Source: Mesodorylaimus sp. YZB2_4 (Eukaryota > Nematoda > Enoplea > Dorylaimida > Dorylaimidae). Taken from it: 64,000 bases of DNA. Positions 54,034 through 64,000 of the stretch are shown here, one piece after another. The stretch's first letter is position 1. Every line of letters begins with the position of its first letter. The notes beneath the pieces are model-generated. The model was given only the letters and a program-made list of their open reading frames with translations. It did not search any database and had not been told where the DNA came from. The stretch covers positions 124,001-188,000 of the forward strand of contig JASANH010001507.1 in NCBI GenBank assembly GCA_030248295.1, in the 5' to 3' direction. Both the position numbers and the translations under genes were made by a program.

Positions 54034-57000
54034 TCAAAGAAAAAAGATGTTCCATATGATTGCAGTGAGCATACAAGCGCCGTACACGGACAGCGCCACC
54101 CACCAGACGAACTGCTCATTGAGTCGCTGCTCGAAATTCCTCAATACTAGCAGCCCGATGGTCAGTCCGGCCAAGGCGCCAGCCAAGTGAGCTACGTACG
54201 AGACTGGGTGATCATCGCGCGATGTACTCGCATATCTGTCCCAAATAGCGAAACCCACGTCGGCACTGGCTACAAAAGAGGGCTTGGTGGAGAGGCGGGC
54301 TTGAAATGGAGACAAGGGCACTCACCAACTAGGATTATCCCAAATATTCGAATGACTGCGCACTCGATTTGAAAGTAGTTCTGGAAAGAGATTAGATTGA
54401 GACCTGATGTAGACAGGACGCAGGTCAGCCTTACCAGGAGCACATTGGATACATGGGCGGCCAGCAGAGCGTACACACCGCCTGATGCTCCGACTAGATA
54501 CACGTCAGGATCGAACACACTTGTGCCCAGAGAACCTGAAAGGAGGGATTGGACTGGCTTCACTTGCCTTAGACACAAACAGAGCAGAAAAAATTTTGTC
54601 GATTAGTGAAGTACATACCTGCCAAAACTCCAGCAATATATACAACGGCAATACGGCCACTTCCGTGAACCATTTCCAAAGGCAAGCCAACTAGCACTTG
54701 CACTATCAAGTTGAATAGGAGGTGCAGCCATCTGAAACGACAAAATAGAATGACCACGGCTTATGTGCACAAGAAGCATCTTGCATCTTGAGAATCGTCA
54801 AGTCAGATCCCTTTTGCAAACGGTAGTCGGTAAGGTCTTCACCAAGCACAGCGCGATCATGACCTGACTTGCAATACAGTAGCTATAAGTCACAGTAGTT
54901 CTCTCCGGGTCAACTGAATTACTAGTCCCATTACCGGATAAACCAGCGCCGCCAGAGAGTTGAATCAAGGCTCGAAGTGCGAAGTGGTCTTTCCTACTCT
55001 ATTTTGCAGCAGAGTGCACAATTGGTCCCTGACAGCATCAAACAAATTCGTCAAACACGTCTTGTTTTCCACTTACCCTGCGTGTAAAACCACATAAAAC
55101 AGAAATCGCCACAGCTCGATCCGTTTATCTGGCCGATAAATAAAAAGCGAGTCACGAGGCACAGGTCCGTTTGCACTGATGCCACCTTCGCTCAGAGCGT
55201 AATAAATAAAGAAACCGAGCTGAAAATCCGGATTATGGTTTAGATGTAGCCACAGAGACTGTCTCTGAAACTGTCACTCAAGCACCAACCTCACAACGCG
55301 ATAATTGACCCAATCATGATTTCCTATTACTCTCTTAAGTTACCTCAGCTGCCCTTGGATCTTGGATCCTTCCCAGCCACTCCTTCCTTGCCCGACCGTA
55401 GTCGGCACAAAAAACAGAGTCAAACAAATTGGCCAGTCTAATGGCCTTGTCAACAAGGATCGTAAAATTTGACGACCGTTTTCTCTCAAGGCGCGGCGTG
55501 AAATTGACTCAAAAACTATCGCAATCGGGCGCAGTCAGGAAACTTTTTAAGACTCAGTTCCTGTTTCCAAGGTCTCCAAAGTCGTAAGCATGCCGACAAA
55601 GTGGCCCAAAGAAAGGCATACGGTGCACGGGGTCATGCAGAGATGGACACTTTTTAGGGCCACTTTACAGCTCACATAAGTTTCGAGAATAATTGCTACA
55701 GTACGCCCACCCAAAAGTCTGAATCGCGCTCATCATCCTGCTCTTACGGGCCACTGATTACACTCTTCTGTTGGGTCAAGTTGCACGTACAGTTTAGGTC
55801 TCATCGCGAGGCTCACTCAGCACTCATAGACTCCAGGCCTCACTCGGCCCCACTCACCTCGATAATGGTAATGAAGGGAATGAAGAAGGGTGGCGGCCAG
55901 CATTTGTATTGATCGGCGTAATACTTCCTATCGTGCGGATCTGCCAAGAATTCGTCGGCGATCTTATAAGCCATACGACTTTTCAAAGGCAATCGCTGTC
56001 GTTCCAAAGTGAAGTTGTTCACCGACGCAACCTCGCCGTCTCTTTGGTGCACGGCCACTTTGAAACTCCGCCGACGTTTATTGGACACCTAAAAAAGGAA
56101 TCGTTAAAGCAAAAATGTCGAGCATGCAACCCGTACAAGTACAAGATGAAACGAGGCGTAAATTTTAGTGTTTGCGATAAGATATCAATGGGAATAGCTA
56201 ATGACCCTGAAGGTGTCCAAAGGTCGTAAAAGGGCATTTGGCGCAGTGATAAGCCTAGGATAACTTTTACTGCCACGAAAGCATCACGGCATGCAGAAGG
56301 GACAACTCACCATCAAAGGCCTTAGTCGGACGAGTAGCCTCCCTTATGCCCAAACTCACCAGTCGCCTCAAAATTTCAGCAAATTTTCGTCTCATTTTCA
56401 ATTTCTCACAACGCAAAAAAGGCATTGGTGAACAGGATGGGACAGTCTACATATCGATGACCGTCACGGGTGCGGGACGTAAAGCCTACTAAATAGGAAA
56501 AAGGGGATTAGCGGGTGTTCTTGCTTTCGCCGCTTCGACGAAGCTCGCTCACCACATCAGACGCCCGGTCCGTCCCAGTGATCAATAGCCAGCTGAGAGC
56601 ACGACTGGCATACAACTCTGTGACATCACCATCCTCCCTGAATTGTGCATTGTAAAGTAGGGTGTGTGAAAATGGTGAAAAGATAAGAAAAGGCACGACG
56701 AGGAAGATTTTGAAAAAATGGTATAAAAGCGTGGTTGAAAGACGAATGCACGCGATCACGATTCCCTGGACGCCAGTGAAGAATGGCTAGTGGTCTAGTC
56801 CCCTTCTGTTATCCCTTGTGACCATCGGGTACACCTGTCCCGCCCGACCAGGCACGCCGACAATTCATCGACCAATTGCAATTCATGGACGGCGAAAAGC
56901 CGTAGACGCGTCGGCGGCTGGTCACGTCTGACTGCTTCCCCCGACTCATTGAATTGTCGGCCAGGTTTTATTCAAAAACGTTTAGCGGAACGAAATGAGT

Positions 57001-58121
57001 CTGCCACAACAACCATCTATGGCATAAAAACCATCCTATCAGTGTCAGGATTACTTACACTATTTGGATCTCCCGCCAATTGTCTCCAGATTCAGTTTGA
57101 ATTGCCGCCAAAAGCAATTCGTGGAACTGGGGCTTATACTATTAGGCATAGAGGGAGGGAGAAAGAGACGGATAGAAACCCCTTTTTACTATATATGGCC
57201 TCATTGGATAGGCAGTAGAGGAAGAAGACTAATAACCCGATTCGAGGCCATCATGGGGCCAGAGAGCAGCTGTTCGGCGTCGTCCTGGCGGGCCGGATGT
57301 GCGACAACAATGGGCCCGCTTACAGCACCTTCTTCCCACTATGGTAAATAGACAGGCCAGCCAATGTTTGTACAATGTGCATACACGTCTGTACGGTCGC
57401 GGAGAGGACAGTTCCAGAAAGAGAATAGCCTCGAAAATATTACAGAGCAAATGACGATTACAATGTTTGGTCTGGAAATGACCGGAATAAGGGTACGTGA
57501 CAATGAACACTGGTTAAATATTTGCCGAGCCTTGGCCAGGGACACGGAAAGGCATTGGCTGGCATAATGTTATGCTCGCCCGAGATTCGTGCAAACAGGA
57601 ATGGCTGCAGGTCAGATTAGAGTTATGCAAAGTGGACAGGGTGCAGGACACGACTACTGTCTACTGAGACACACAGAGCCAAGCAGTGCACTGGGGTGGT
57701 CACATATCAGATCAGTCAACATACCACATCCACGAATTCCTGATAGGTGACATCAGTGGATCGGGGAGACAAGGACTCGGCCTGCAATCGTCTCCACGCA
57801 TCTTCTCCACACATCGAACAGATGGCACATCGGAACTCGTCGTCCGCCAGCATACTACGAAACTGGGATGGCATCATCTCGCCGAATCCTTCCTCGTCGT
57901 ACTGAAACATCGGAGAAGGTCATCCCTGGCTGACCCCTTGTGTGCATCCTGAGTTTTGCTGGGAAGTCACCCAGGGTCCTTACCTTAGCAAAGAATGCAC
58001 TCAACTGTTCCCACGGATTGAGATATTCTCGAAACCATTGCTCGAACGAAGGCCATGAGGTTGAGGGCACGCCATCCTTGTACCCCTCCACACTGTCATC
58101 GACCACCCAGTACTCGTCCAT
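54034..58121 (-). CDS. Rhomboid-related intramembrane serine protease with EF-hand N-terminus
   Basis: Rhomboids cleave membrane substrates such as EGF-type ligands. Eight exons join in frame: 57984-58121, 57725-57901, 55858-56088, 55077-55219, 54619-54731, 54435-54535, 54326-54380, 54034-54269; 397 aa. The cytosolic part has [20 protein letters not shown] and [11 protein letters not shown], as in RHBDL1-3 EF-hand regions, then [20 protein letters not shown] (helix 1). The core has [40 protein letters not shown], the nucleophile in [19 protein letters not shown] (Ser of GASGG) and catalytic His in [16 protein letters not shown]. The start ATG at 58121 ([13 protein letters not shown]) is the first in frame; an upstream exon is possible. 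A fragment of its last exon is duplicated at 51529-51622. Confidence 0.95.
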
Positions 58122-59114
58122 GTCAGTGTGTCGAAATGCCTTCTTCACGCCTTGCCAATTTATAAGACGAAATGAACAAGGCACAGAATCCTAAGCCCAC
58201 TAAGACCACTAAATGCCATCCGAAATTGGGAGACTAGAATTGTGGCCATTTTGAAAAGACCAAACGCCCACCAAAAGGCTTCCGTTTTCCACACCCCTAC
58301 TGTGAATTTATAATCAAGGCCTCGCCTCGACGCCCATTGTCCAAAACCTCACGTCGTCTTTCGATCGTTTATCCGAGCCACCACCACTATCGAACCCAGT
58401 GAGCAAACAACACTGTCTCCAACCAGGTGTCCCCACACAGTCCATAATCGGCCATTGGAACACGGTTTGGCACCTCGACTTACCCAATATCCCCACAAAC
58501 CTGTGCTTGCCCGCACAGAGCCCCGAATGAATCGAAGCAATTAAAGGCTAACGTTCAAGGACACCAAGCACACGGTTTATGAATCATTCTTTTAATTAAT
58601 CCTGTTCATGCTCAATCCCGATGACAGATTTTCTCAGCCAAACCCTTTTTCGGTTCATATGCAATTTTTGCCCATGCCATTGGCCTTTTGCTTTCTATTT
58701 TAGCCGCTTAATATCGTGACATAAAATACAAGATAATTAGATTGTTAGATAATTCATAGGCGACAAAAAGGCTCGGTCGTAAAGTGCTTCCTCGCCTGTA
58801 TTACGTTCTAAGCGCCAGGATGATCACATTATTGGCTCGGTGCCCGACGGGAGGCCAAAGCCTAATTTAGACAACCGCTTGATCCAAACATGTCAACAAC
58901 ATAAGAAGAGAATGATTAAAAATGCCTTCCACTTATGCTCGTCAATACAAAGGTTTCATCGGCGGCAGATAACCAAGCCATAAACAAAGGATAGATTGTA
59001 GGGATACAGCGAGACAAGGCCTGAATAGCCCCAGTCAAAGTACAGTACACAAGATACCAAAGTTGTCAAACCTTAAACAATACCAAGCACAAAATCTATC
59101 TTCACTTATTACCC
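58122..59114. other. Intergenic region between rhomboid 5' end and LIN52 3' end
   Basis: About 1 kb, AT-rich in the second half. No supported gene or RNA was seen. It presumably holds the rhomboid promoter. Confidence 0.45.
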
Positions 59115-60658
59115 CTACTGCGGGGCTTTCTGCTCCAACACCTTTAAGAATTTTCCTCTGGCCAGTTCTTTAGCTTCGATTACGCCCAGTTGATAAGCTG
59201 TGTTCTGCAACGATTTAATATGCTCCATCAATTGATCGGGAGTCAACTGACCCAATTCTAAAAAAAAGAAAAACTTTAACTGAGACAATGAGATAAGATG
59301 GAGAACAAGCTAGGACGCGATTTAGAACCAGCAAAAATCAGCAGCGTCACTGTGAGTGCAGTAGCTAGCACACATAGCCCTTCATGTACTGCGTCATGTT
59401 CTAAGTCGCTCCAAACACATCAGACATCAGACCACACAGTGGTATTCCTAAGAAGACATCAATGGTATATTTTTAAATGGCCTCAAGAAACATAAAGCAC
59501 ATACTGACACAGACACTAAATAAGGGAAAAGAAACGAATGGTATTTGATACTGCGATGAGAAATAACAGTTGCTACTTTGCGAGAAAAAACTGCGCGCAA
59601 CTTTCAAACAACTCATCGTCAGTTGCGGGGGGGGGGGGGGTTCGTTGGTCCCTTATCGCTTGGGTTCACACAACTCTGACCGAATGCAATTACATTCCAA
59701 TTAGGACAGGCAACTTCACAATGGAAGAGGCATTGCCGGCCTTGCACACCTGGCTGGCTCTGGGCAGCTCGCCCTGTGCTGTCGGAAGAGTCAGGGTAGT
59801 GGTCCTCAAACACATTCCTCGAGCCCTGCGGTAACGTCAGATCCATGTGTGCTGGTTGCCTCACGCCCCAACTTATCATACGACTGCTGGGCAGATACAG
59901 GCAAAACGTGTTCGAAATTCTGTAGGACCAAACCTGCATACAGTGAAAACCCCATTCCTACAGAAAGAGTCTAAAAAAGTGAGCTCCCAGCAGTCGTTAG
60001 CAAACACTCAAGGCGCCTGCATTTATTTACTCCAGTTATACCACCTCTATGATTAGCTGGAATACTACAACTCTTCCTACGCCCTAACCTGGGTCTGTGG
60101 CCTAGCGGTCAAGTCGTCTGCCTCTCATGCTGGGCGCGCATTTACAGGGGAGGGTTCGACTCCCGCCTGGGTAAAAAATGATTGTCAAATCGAGTATTCC
60201 TTAGCCCTCGAGTGCGCTGTATGGTGCTTGGCTATGGATAAAGTACGACATGACATGACGCTCCTCAAAAACCAGCTCATACAAATCACCCAAACCTGTA
60301 AGATTCCCCCTTACCATTCATGCAACGAACGTCGTCGTGCTCCAATTGAACGTTGTACTTGTTCGATATCTTTCGTGTGGTGAACGGCTGCAATGCCAGA
60401 ACTCCTTTAGCCGCCGTTCGCAGGCAGGACATGAAAACTCGTTCCATTTTTAGACATTAGTCCAGCCCAAGATGAAAAACACTTACGCTAAGTCGCTTCT
60501 GAGTGAAATCCGTCACACCAGGCACTACAAGAGACCAACAATTAATTAACAATCGGTTATAAAAATCCACACTTACCTGGTTCAGGCCACAGTTCTGGTG
60601 ATTTTCGACCTTCCAACTGCTCAAAGCACAACAACGAATCTTGACGATGCTGTTCCAT
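59115..60658 (-). CDS. LIN52: LIN52, DREAM/MuvB complex subunit
   Basis: LIN52 links the MuvB core to the pocket proteins in the cell-cycle repressor DREAM. Four exons join in frame: 60577-60658, 60487-60524, 60315-60387, 59115-59257; 111 aa, near the human length (116). The ATG at 60658 gives MEQHRQDSLLCFEQLEGRK, then SPELWPEPVPGVTDF, matching human SPDLWPEQLPGVAEF. The LIN9-binding helix region reads ELGQLTPDQLMEHIKSLQNT and AYQLGVIEAKELARGKFLKV, almost aligned residue by residue with the human protein. LLCFE is a canonical LxCxE pocket-binding motif, where vertebrates have LxSxE. The 1057-bp last intron holds SINE-like sequence and a poly-G run. Confidence 0.95.
59730..59935 (+). repeat. 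Retroposon copy in LIN52 intron
   Basis: The order ggccttgcacacc, then cttatcatacgactgctgg-cagatacaggcaaaacg, matches the body and tail of the element at 50690-51145 with divergence. Confidence 0.55.
60090..60245 (+). repeat. tRNA-derived SINE
   Basis: A-box tggcctagcggtca at 60098-60111 and B-box T-arm gagggttcgactccc at 60151-60165 have tRNA-like spacing, followed by an A-run and a unique tail gattgtcaaatcgag. The head resembles a tRNA with a long anticodon region but the acceptor strands do not pair, so it is a retroposon rather than a tRNA gene. Confidence 0.65.
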
Positions 60659-60938
60659 TCGTACCACGATATAAATTGGAATATTCCTCTAAAAACAGGA
60701 CCTCAAAAGCAACGCAGTCACACCTTTCCTAAAGTAACCAGTCGATCGATCGACTGTGATCAAGTAAAACATCAAGACCAGAAAAAAATCTTTTACTTCA
60801 TTAGGGCCAAAGCGGAAAGGCTCCAAGAACAAAAAATACATCAGTAGTTTGCACAGTCGAAGCAGCATAGAAAAATACAGTGTGCATACATATAACCTGA
60901 TCGTTTCCTTCCTGCACTTACAGCCAGTATCCACTAAA

Positions 60939-62500
60939 CTATGTATGCGTCTCGCTCTTCAAAAAATCTTCAAGAGCATGCAAGTTCTTTTTTTCCATGG
61001 ACTCCGCCAGTTGTAGAGCTCGGTAGACAGAAACGCTGTATGTTTTGGCCAGATTCATCAGCCGGTCAACCTTACCAGAAAAATCCTTCATTTGATCATT
61101 CGTCTTGAACCAACCGTCCATGGCCATTTCAAATAATGCTGAGCGGACTGTCTCTGGTGAAATATCGATTTTCGCAGTTTCCGTAAACGTCTCTTCACAA
61201 ATATCAGTTTCGATCACAACACGAAGTTCCTTCGACGACGAACATTCATCATTGACCGACTGTGCGCTCCTTTTCCACGACAATAATTGATCTTTTGATT
61301 TCTTCGAACTACGCGGTGGCAACTGCAGCATGGCAATACGCTTCAGTAAATACGACTTGATTTGTTTCGGAATGTGATTCAAGTCTTTCAAATTAGGTAA
61401 AAGTGTTTTTCGAAACCTAAAAGAAAGACATCATTACTACATAGGCCAGGAAGGTAGCGAAGGCACACTTACCTGTCTCTCATAGAACTCACAGAATGCG
61501 GCGTCACCTTTTTATCCGCAGCCAACAGCCAAATTTGATCTCCTTTTGGCGAATATGCATCAGGATTATGCCCTTTCATTTCTCGCACAAGAAACTTCAG
61601 CATATCCACATCATGCTTTTCGGTGAATTTGATTCGAGTCTAAAACAAAAACAAGGAAACAAATATTGGAAACAGTTGCTATTAGTCCAAGAACTAGCAT
61701 TTCAAACCAGTTTTTCGTCGCAAAAAATTACTTCCGGTGTTTGACGGCAAGACCGCAACTTAATTCCATCAGTGACTGCCGGCTAATTACAAAAAAAGAT
61801 ATAGAAATTCGGACCTGAAACGACAAGCAGGGCGATGATATACCTCAGCAGAGGAAGACTCTGATCTTTCATTATTAGTTTGAGTCAGCGGCTGGGTCCA
61901 TACAGCAACGCATTGTTCGGCTACAGCGGCATCAGCACAATTGTTCTCCCGGTCTTCCGCATGCACTGAATTCCCATCGTCTGAACGATCAGGATCCGAA
62001 AACCCGTCTTCATTCTCAGAGTCTTGGTTTTTGGCCTTATTCGATAATGATACGTCTGATACATCAGAATCATTGATCGAAACTAAAACAAATTGTATTA
62101 GCTATTAAACGGCTTTTAGCCTTTCATCAACAGTGAAGAACGAATATTTACCTAAATCCTCGCCTTCTGATTCCACTGATTTATTTCCCGTACGGCTCTG
62201 GGGAGGCTCCAGTTTTCGTTTCGTTGGCAATTTCTTACCGAGCAGTTGCTTCAATAGGTCCTTCTCGTCACGCTTGAGCAAAACGGACTTTTCCAGACCC
62301 GGCCAAAGTTTCTTCCGAAATCTTCCAACCATTGATTCGAACGGATGATCGGTAACGCTCTCTTTTTCTGCCAACTTCCATAATTGTTTCCCAAAGGGTT
62401 GTTTCGCGATCGGATTACGATCCTTGAGTTGTTGAAGCAAGAATAGATACATTTTACGGTCATCCGATGACGTGAAGTGAGATCTGGGTGCATAATCCAT
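60939..62500 (-). CDS. RAP1-like telomere protein with two Myb-type domains
   Basis: RAP1 (TERF2IP) is a shelterin component. Five exons join in frame: 62152-62500, 61844-62082, 61708-61782, 61473-61639, 60939-61416; 435 aa. Residues about 5-72 are a Myb/SANT domain: HFTSSDDRKMYLFLLQQLKD, FGKQLWKLAEKESVTDHPFE and SMVGRFRKKLWPGLE. An acidic Ser/Asp-rich linker follows, then a second Myb-like domain: RIKFTEKHDVDMLKFLVREM, DQIWLLAADKKVTPHSVSS and MRDRFRKTLLPNL. The C-terminus KVDRLMNLAKTYSVSVYRAL and KKNLHALEDFLKS resembles the RAP1 C-terminal (RCT) helices. No BRCT domain is seen. The ATG at 62500 gives MDYAPRSHFTSSDD. Confidence 0.75.
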
Positions 62501-62776
62501 TTTTTAATAAAATTAAAATACCTAAAATATGCTTTACAAAAAGAAATGCTAATGACTAAAAGACGAAAAAGGAACAATTTGAATTTGAAGCAGTCCCGCT
62601 GAGTTGAAATTATGCAGCTTTGTCATAAGCGACGCACACTTTGATCTACGGTACACCTATAAAGAGGTGTGTGCGCAGCGCGATTCCGTGTGGTCGACGA
62701 AAAAGAGGAGAAAACAGAAACTCCAGGGAAGAAAGTTTGGTGTCCCGAAAAGTCCGATATATCTACTTCGTCCAAA
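62501..62776. promoter_or_regulatory. Divergent promoter region of RAP1-like gene and DHX8
   Basis: The two start codons, facing away from each other, are 276 bp apart, so the region must contain both transcription starts or a trans-splice acceptor. No specific motif is claimed. Confidence 0.55.
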
Positions 62777-64000
62777 ATGGATGAACTACGGCAACTTGAA
62801 CATTTATCACTTGTATCAAAGATATGTACGGAATTAGAAAACCATTTAGGGTTAAACGATAAAGATTTGGCCGAGTTCATTATTGATATGGCTCAAAAGA
62901 ATCCGACGTTCGATAAATTCAAGTCGGCTTTGGAAAAAAATGGAGCTGATTTTGATGATTCATTTATTTCTAATTTACTTCGGCTTATTCAGCACATGCA
63001 ACCGAAGAAACGTGAGGCAAATGATGATTCGAAAATTACTTTGGTGTCAGATAAAGAACTTCTCAAGCAGCGTTTACCCGCTTTGGCCATTCCCGATGAT
63101 CCAGGAGTTCGATTGATGGCCGAATTTGCTAATTTAATTCCTCAGTGGAAGAAAGAGGAGAAACCCGGTAAAGAACAAAGAACGGAGAAGACCGAGAAAT
63201 CCCGGCATCGTGACGATGGCGAACGTCGAACGAGACGACGCAGTTCCTCGAGTCGAAGTCGGAGTCGATCACCTGGAAATCGTCGAGGACGTGGACGTCG
63301 TTCTCGTTCACGGTCATATGAATCGCGTCATCGACGTCGGTCTCGTTCAGCGGATCGGCGCCGCCGAAAAAATGGCAGCCGAAGTCGGTCCAGATCAGGC
63401 GATCGACGTGGAAATCGACGCGACAATCGGCGACCACCCATCGACGTATTTGACGAAGAACCAGTGGTTGGAAAGATCTACGAGGGGCGTGTGACCAATA
63501 TACGTGACTTCGGATGCTTCGTTCAGCTGCATGGCATCAAGAAACGTATGGAAGGGCTTGTTCACATCTCTCAGCTCAAGGATCAACGAGTCGGGGCTGT
63601 TGGTGATGTGGTCAGCAGAGGACAAAAAGTAAGCGTCGAGAAACTCTTAGGATCTTATTTTGAATGTCATTCTTCCGGTTTTTTTCAGGTGAAAGTAAAA
63701 GTTCTCAGCTATGCTGGAACTAAGGTCAGCCTATCGATGAAAGAAGTCGATCAAGTGTCTGGGGATGATTTGAATCCCAGAGAACCATCGCCAGAGTTTG
63801 GGCATATGGACAACGATCGAGAAATAGCTCGTAATCCGGATCGTCCGCTTGGCGGTGTGTTTGGTGATCGGAATGATGCTGGAGGCAGTGGTGTTACTTC
63901 GTCGTCGAGTAAACGAGTCGTAAAACGGCTCACATCGCCCGAACGATGGGAAGAAAAGCAAATGATGGCCGCCGGATGCATGTCGACTGTTGAATCGCGA
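62777..64000 (+). CDS. DHX8: ATP-dependent RNA helicase DHX8/PRP22, N-terminal part, 3' partial
   Basis: DHX8/PRP22 releases spliced mRNA from the spliceosome. Exon 62777-63628 joins in phase 0 to 63689-64000, which runs off the window. The ATG at 62777 starts MDELRQLEHLSLVSKICTEL, followed by ENHLGLNDKDLAEFIIDMA and DDSFISNLLRLIQHM (N-terminal helical domain). A long RS domain (SRSRSRSPGNRRGRG type) follows, then the S1 RNA-binding domain: VVGKIYEGRVTNIRDFGCFV, MEGLVHISQLKDQRVGAVGD, GQKVKVKVLSYAGTKVSLSM and KEVDQVSGDDLNP. The last residues RLTSPERWEEKQMMAAGCMS match the linker before the helicase core, which lies outside the window. Confidence 0.96.
   Translation, partial: MDELRQLEHLSLVSKICTELENHLGLNDKDLAEFIIDMAQKNPTFDKFKSALEKNGADFDDSFISNLLRLIQHMQPKKREANDDSKITLVSDKELLKQRLPALAIPDDPGVRLMAEFANLIPQWKKEEKPGKEQRTEKTEKSRHRDDGERRTRRRSSSSRSRSRSPGNRRGRGRRSRSRSYESRHRRRSRSADRRRRKNGSRSRSRSGDRRGNRRDNRRPPIDVFDEEPVVGKIYEGRVTNIRDFGCFVQLHGIKKRMEGLVHISQLKDQRVGAVGDVVSRGQKVSVEKLLGSYFECHSSGFFQVKVKVLSYAGTKVSLSMKEVDQVSGDDLNPREPSPEFGHMDNDREIARNPDRPLGGVFGDRNDAGGSGVTSSSSKRVVKRLTSPERWEEKQMMAAGCMSTVESR

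Noticed and set aside
56508-56645. Minus-strand exon-like frame ([20 protein letters not shown]) inside the large rhomboid intron
   Set aside because: It has an acceptor and a GTGAGC donor, but its entry phase does not fit the neighbouring rhomboid exons and family alignment has no insert there.
60090-60175. Possible tRNA gene with good A and B boxes
   Set aside because: Acceptor strands do not pair and the anticodon arm is irregular; a tRNA-derived SINE is more likely.
60400-60447. Alternative ATG start at 60447 that would make a separate small mitochondrial-looking protein
   Set aside because: Splicing 60487 to 60387 gives a full-length LIN52 that aligns end to end with the human protein, so this ATG lies in an intron.

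Overview
This is eukaryotic genomic DNA: multi-exon protein genes on both strands, introns with strong GTAAGT-type donors and TTTCAG/TTTTAG acceptors, large introns, and many mobile-element remnants. The best organism guess is a nematode or close relative. The CtBP co-repressor gene carries an N-terminal THAP zinc-finger domain, a fusion known from Caenorhabditis CTBP-1. LIN52 carries a canonical LxCxE motif as in worm LIN-52, and there is an innexin. A BMAL/cycle-type clock gene suggests a lineage outside the derived rhabditids. The species assignment is inference. I built gene models by hand from reading-frame continuity across splice sites; exon phases were checked for all complete models.

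Layout: 1-675 (+) C-terminus of a peptide GPCR. 926-4232 (-) exportin-7, N-terminal half only. 6832-8934 (-) innexin. 12395-13249 (-) lysine-rich membrane protein. 14208-16855 (+) BMAL/cycle-like bHLH-PAS. 17588-20556 (-) CNDP2-type dipeptidase. 21712-22029 (-) small cupin. 22874-29329 (-) THAP-CtBP. 30.5-34.8 kb: only weak candidate exons. 35249-37516 (+) RRP1, convergent with 37603-40520 (-) NIT2 omega-amidase. 40750-41355 (-) PRELI protein.

From 42.5 to 52 kb the window is rich in repeats: a degenerate non-LTR reverse transcriptase, an unidentified gene, a serpin fragment, a 1398-bp Mutator-like transposon with long inverted repeats and a perfect 9-bp target duplication, a TA-flanked MITE with an internal minisatellite, tRNA-derived retroposons and poly-C tracts. 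Then 52165-53716 (+) homocysteine S-methyltransferase, 54034-58121 (-) rhomboid protease, 59115-60658 (-) LIN52, 60939-62500 (-) RAP1-like telomere protein, and 62777-64000 (+) the start of the splicing helicase DHX8/PRP22.

The genes are mostly housekeeping or regulatory: nuclear transport, rRNA processing, splicing, telomere, transcription repression, one-carbon and amino-acid metabolism, mitochondrial lipid transfer. They do not form one pathway. No operon-like same-strand cluster is clear, although LIN52 and RAP1 lie head-to-tail 280 bp apart and RAP1/DHX8 share a 276-bp divergent intergenic region.
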